Assembly (NCBI RefSeq): GCF_041260155.1
Contig: NC_091933.1
Coordinates: 1,586,001 to 1,650,000 of the forward strand
DNA length: 64,000 nt
Direction: 5' to 3'
DNA from: Ptychodera flava
Taxonomy: Eukaryota > Hemichordata > Enteropneusta > Ptychoderidae
Shown: positions 60,061 to 64,000 of the stretch, one piece after another
Position numbering within the stretch: the stretch's first letter is position 1
How the letters are laid out: the number at the start of each line of letters is the position of its first letter
Notes under the pieces: generated by a model
Seen by the model: the letters and a program-made list of their open reading frames with translations, nothing else
What the model was told of the DNA's origin: nothing
Databases searched by the model: none
Program-made: the position numbers and the translations under genes

Positions 60061-63000
60061 TCAGTTAACGTTGTTCAAATTTCATCCTGTCTCGGTCAAT
60101 AGTCGCTATCTCTGTCAGACAATGTAGTTCAATCTGTTGCCTCACTGGCGGTTGCGTGAACACAGTCATTATATATCCTTGGTTTAATCTTTATTTAAAG
60201 GGAAATGCATAATTCCCGTCGTAGTTAGTTTGACCTGGGGATGGATGTACTTCTCTAGACTACTAGTAAGCTGATGTATTTTCAATGGGCCTCCAAACCT
60301 GCGGCGTTTTTGTCTTGATATACAGGTAACAGCAGCAAAGAATAGCTCTTATGAAATAGTGTCGGTAGTTATCGACAGATACTTTGTTCGAAAATAACCC
60401 TTCATGATTTATCGGCGAAGGGATAATCAAATCTTCTTCATAAATAACAGGCCTTATTGGAGGCAGACTACTAAACTTGGGGGGGGGGGGGCAGGGCTGT
60501 CGCCTGCTTGAGTTGCTGGCGGGCAGTTCTGGGAAGAGCAATTGGTAAATTATTGCATTTAGTGTGTTTCTTTACAAAGTCCAAAACGTTCTATGTTCCG
60601 TTCATTCAAGTAAGAGCTTGCTATAGCTAACTACCTCCTATTTTTCAATTGTTTATTTGCTTATCTCTCTCTATCTATTAATTTACTTCCATTTCAGGAT
60701 TGCACATTTCAGTCACAAATAAGGACACCGGTTGAAAATCCGTAATTACAGGGAATGATCTTCCACTTGTCTCGAATTACATCATGTAGAACCATTGAAG
60801 AACATAGAAACAAATAGCAATAGACAGCTTTAGGATTCAATAACGTTTGCTTATTTCCATATACACTTTGCTGTATTAATCTAACTTCTGAATACTATCA
60901 CACAAATGCCGTGAAAAGTGCAATTGTTTCAGAAACTCAAACTTTGATCCCATAATTATGGCCAATTTTTCAGGCAGTTGATGAATTTATGAAAAATCAG
61001 ATTCGACAACCTTGATTTAAGCATCATTCAGGGTTCTCGGTCAATATGGGATATTTTCCATCAAATAAGATTGTCTACTCGCCAAAATTAGAAGCATGAC
61101 TTTCTAATGAAGCAGTAAATCCCAGACAGCTTTTATTCTTTGAAAGTCCTAGATAAATATTGATCAAAATCATCAGGCAAGTTGAAAGATTGCTCTAATA
61201 TTTTGGATTCTCCGCCATCCAATTCACTTTAATGTTGCATGATTAAATAGTTAATTTGACTTTTAATTGGCATTTGTTTGTTTTTCCCATCAAGCCAAAT
61301 GAATTTATTGTTTTTTTTTTAAATAATGAATAGTGAGTTCAACTTTGAGTTGAATAAGTTCAAAGATACCATTGCATCGTTATTTGTGAGATATGGCAAG
61401 TGAACGGTCGACTCCAATTAATTATTTTATTCAGTTATTTTGAAAATTAATTGATAAAAAGACTTACTGTTAAACTCTTGTATTTTCCATAACACTAGGA
61501 CGATGACTCAGTATAGTCACGTGGTTAGTTAGTCGGGCAATGACCTTAATATTCGACACATCATGTGCCACCTAAATACCGCCCCTGCCTTTGTTCGCTT
61601 TACGCATGCGTGTGACGTTTTGTTTTCGTTCAGCAGCTTTACCTGTCCTGTATATCTGCCAATCGTGTATTCACATACAATCAATTGAGACACAGAGTCA
61701 CGGCGATTGCTTTCATCATGGGTCGCTACTAACAGGTAGAGTATCTTTACTGTTAATATTGTTTTCATTCTTTTCCCACAAAGGGAAAAATAGTCATTTT
61801 CTATGGATTGTAAATTACGAGAATAACGGAGCGCAGAAATTAATGACATCTTTCTTACAATACCGTCTCTAATTTTCGTTAAATGCTATTGTTGCTAATT
61901 TTAGGTTAATGCTTAGCTATATTTCAATCTCCGATCGGCTATTTACAGACCAGTGCGGGCAAACCGTATAAATAATACCTATAAAACGTTGCCGTGATCA
62001 TAGAGACTGACCCGTACACCTGTCACTGCAGTTACACCATCGTTAACAGAAACATTCATTCGATCGATGATGAATTTTAATATTTTCAGCGCTGTTATGC
62101 TTCTAATTGCGTATATTGATTTTTATGTCCCTCCGCGTTCTCCTTGGCATTACCATTTCACGTCTAACGCTCATAATATCGCTGAATAAAACTAAATTTT
62201 AAGTTTGTCGAGTCAAACGTGGATGAAAGGATGATAATCTTCGAAGAATTATAAGTTCTCTATTTTTTTCCTTTTATTGCTAAGGATGGGACATCATCAT
62301 CAGCACCGCACCAGTTACGTATTCCAGTGTCTTAGACGATCTAGAAATGCGTCTTACTCAATTTGACAAAATAATAGAGAGTGTTCAATCGACTTGCGAT
62401 GAAAAACGGATGGAAATAATTCCCACACATGAATGACCTTAAAATGACAACAAAGTACGCTATGTATGTAATTCATTACGCTTAAATGAATCCCTACGCG
62501 AATCTATAGATTATTACTATGGTAACGAACATATTCCACACATTTCATGTAGCGTGTTCATTGCAAGCTTCAGTAATGGTTGCAATATAGATTTTAAAGT
62601 AAGCTACTTCAAGTCTGTTCTTTGTAATTATCACAAAATTATTCCACAATCTCCATGCCTCCGTCTTATTCAATCAAAACACGGTTATCAAATTAAAAAA
62701 AAACAAAGAGATAGAGCGTTCGGTTAGACATTTGGTTTTCCCTGTTAGCAAAGTTTAAGTTTTTCACTGAGCCCGTATACGCTTCAATACTGACATGTGA
62801 AAAGATTTCCATTCCAACTTTGCTTACTATGTCAATGTTTTACATTGGCCAGCACTAAAATGAATGTAAACACTTTACAGAGAGAGTGTGTTTGTAACAC
62901 ACGTGAAATCAAATACGGGAGATCGATTAATGAAACATGTGTTGATTCTACCACAATGTTCTTGTATTGTAATAACAGTCTGTCCTGACACGTCTGTTCA

Positions 63001-64000
63001 GTAAAACAAACTTGGTGCCCTCCCGCGTTTGAAATTTAAAATTGTCATCGACAGTTCCAGAAATATTGGAGTAGGTATTATTTCGACTGCAGCCGACGAA
63101 AGTACATTAAGAAGCATCGTCATTTTAATTCTGATATCAATCTCATTTCCGTGAACAATATAATGCCAGAGAAGATTACATGGACAAATTTGAAATCAAA
63201 ATTGTCGTTATTTATGACAATCACGTGTCATCCTTTATAATCAACACTGATTATGAAATTTCCAACGATATTTTGTCAACGCTAAACCTCTAATGAATAT
63301 CTTTGAATGTACTTATGTCATTCACTTCTAGGACACATTATAACATCAATATCATTTCGCGTTAATCATTAAATTCAAGCGTGTAAGTTAAGCGTGATTT
63401 CAGAAACATTTCAAAGTAATTTCCATTCTTGAAGTGAATTATTATAATATACGTATCGTTTTGAATCTAAAATCTGTCAAATTTAGACATGTCAACTTTG
63501 CCTGCTTGATTTTATTCATTTTATTCATTTATGTGTAAACAAGGTGGTGATTCATCTTCCGCACTTGTCAAATCGTCATCATCCTTATTATTTTTTAATG
63601 GAGACTAAGCTTTGAGATTCAAAGATACACTTCATGGGGGACGTTGGGATTTTCGCTAAGTAATAATTTCGATGGAGTTTCCTCTGTACTGACAAGGCTC
63701 TCTAGGTGCGGTCTGTATATCTCTTATGTTTTGTCAGCTCTACAATCTCAGAGAATTTTTCAAACGGATTGTCATGTCCTTTGGAATTTTGTTGATTCGA
63801 AAATGACACGATATATTGAATTGTATGCAAAATTTGCTCTTTCTGAGTCTGCACCTGCATGAGAATACATGTATCTTGTTGTTGTCTCACATTTTCTGAA
63901 ATAAGTGTGTAAATTACAATGTAATAATTGGCACCTGTCCGCTGTTACATTTACTATAGAGGTCGATTGCATCCTGCTGGCCGACCTTGTGCGTGTCAGT
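60061..64000. other. no recognised gene
   Basis: There is a 12-base G run near 60480. A short open stretch at 62797-62988 starts with a signal-like hydrophobic run and has several Cys, but no domain or conserved partner was found. No repeats of note. Confidence 0.4.

Noticed and set aside
62797-62988. 63-residue open frame with a signal-like start and several Cys
   Set aside because: No domain pattern and no conserved relative in the window; could be a small secreted protein or first exon but unsupported.

Overview
This is animal nuclear DNA: AT-rich, with short coding exons separated by long GT-AG introns, AATAAA signals, many simple repeats and many transposon remains. The mix (an EI24 gene, EGF/transmembrane receptors, LINEs of several kinds including one with a 2A-like peptide, a Crypton remnant and palindromic MITEs) suggests a marine invertebrate. 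A deuterostome such as a hemichordate, echinoderm or amphioxus is my best guess, but this is inference. All four host genes are on the + strand.

Layout. About 1-8.8 kb holds the last five coding exons of EI24, an ER membrane protein needed for autophagy; its N-terminal exons lie upstream of the window or went unrecognised. A 5'-truncated LINE sits in one intron. About 9-15 kb is non-coding, with a palindromic MITE and a minisatellite. About 15-28 kb holds receptor gene A (five coding exons, 362 residues). About 28-45.8 kb is a repeat-rich stretch: a higher-order minisatellite, a LINE 3' end split by a Mutator-like foldback element, a Crypton remnant, a fairly young LINE with a (TTAG)n-bearing tail, a minus-strand LINE with a 2A-like peptide, and a 22-bp minisatellite. 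Receptor gene B (45.9-50.6 kb, five coding exons, 364 residues) and receptor gene C (about 55.1-59.1 kb, signal-peptide exon not found) follow. The last 4.9 kb shows no recognisable gene.

The main biological content is the set of three head-to-tail paralogues A, B and C. B has a signal peptide, two EGF-like modules, one membrane helix and a cytoplasmic tail; A has one EGF module and a Ser/Thr-rich stalk; C has one EGF module and an unusual extra N-terminal region. Almost every exon is bounded by phase-1 introns. The tails of B and C share a PPKY and a PPSY motif in matching surroundings, which points to WW-domain partners such as NEDD4-type ubiquitin ligases. A lacks both motifs but shares the YRPSWY start of the tail with B. 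I do not recognise this family as a named one. The exon chains were joined by reading splice sites and phases by eye, without transcript data.
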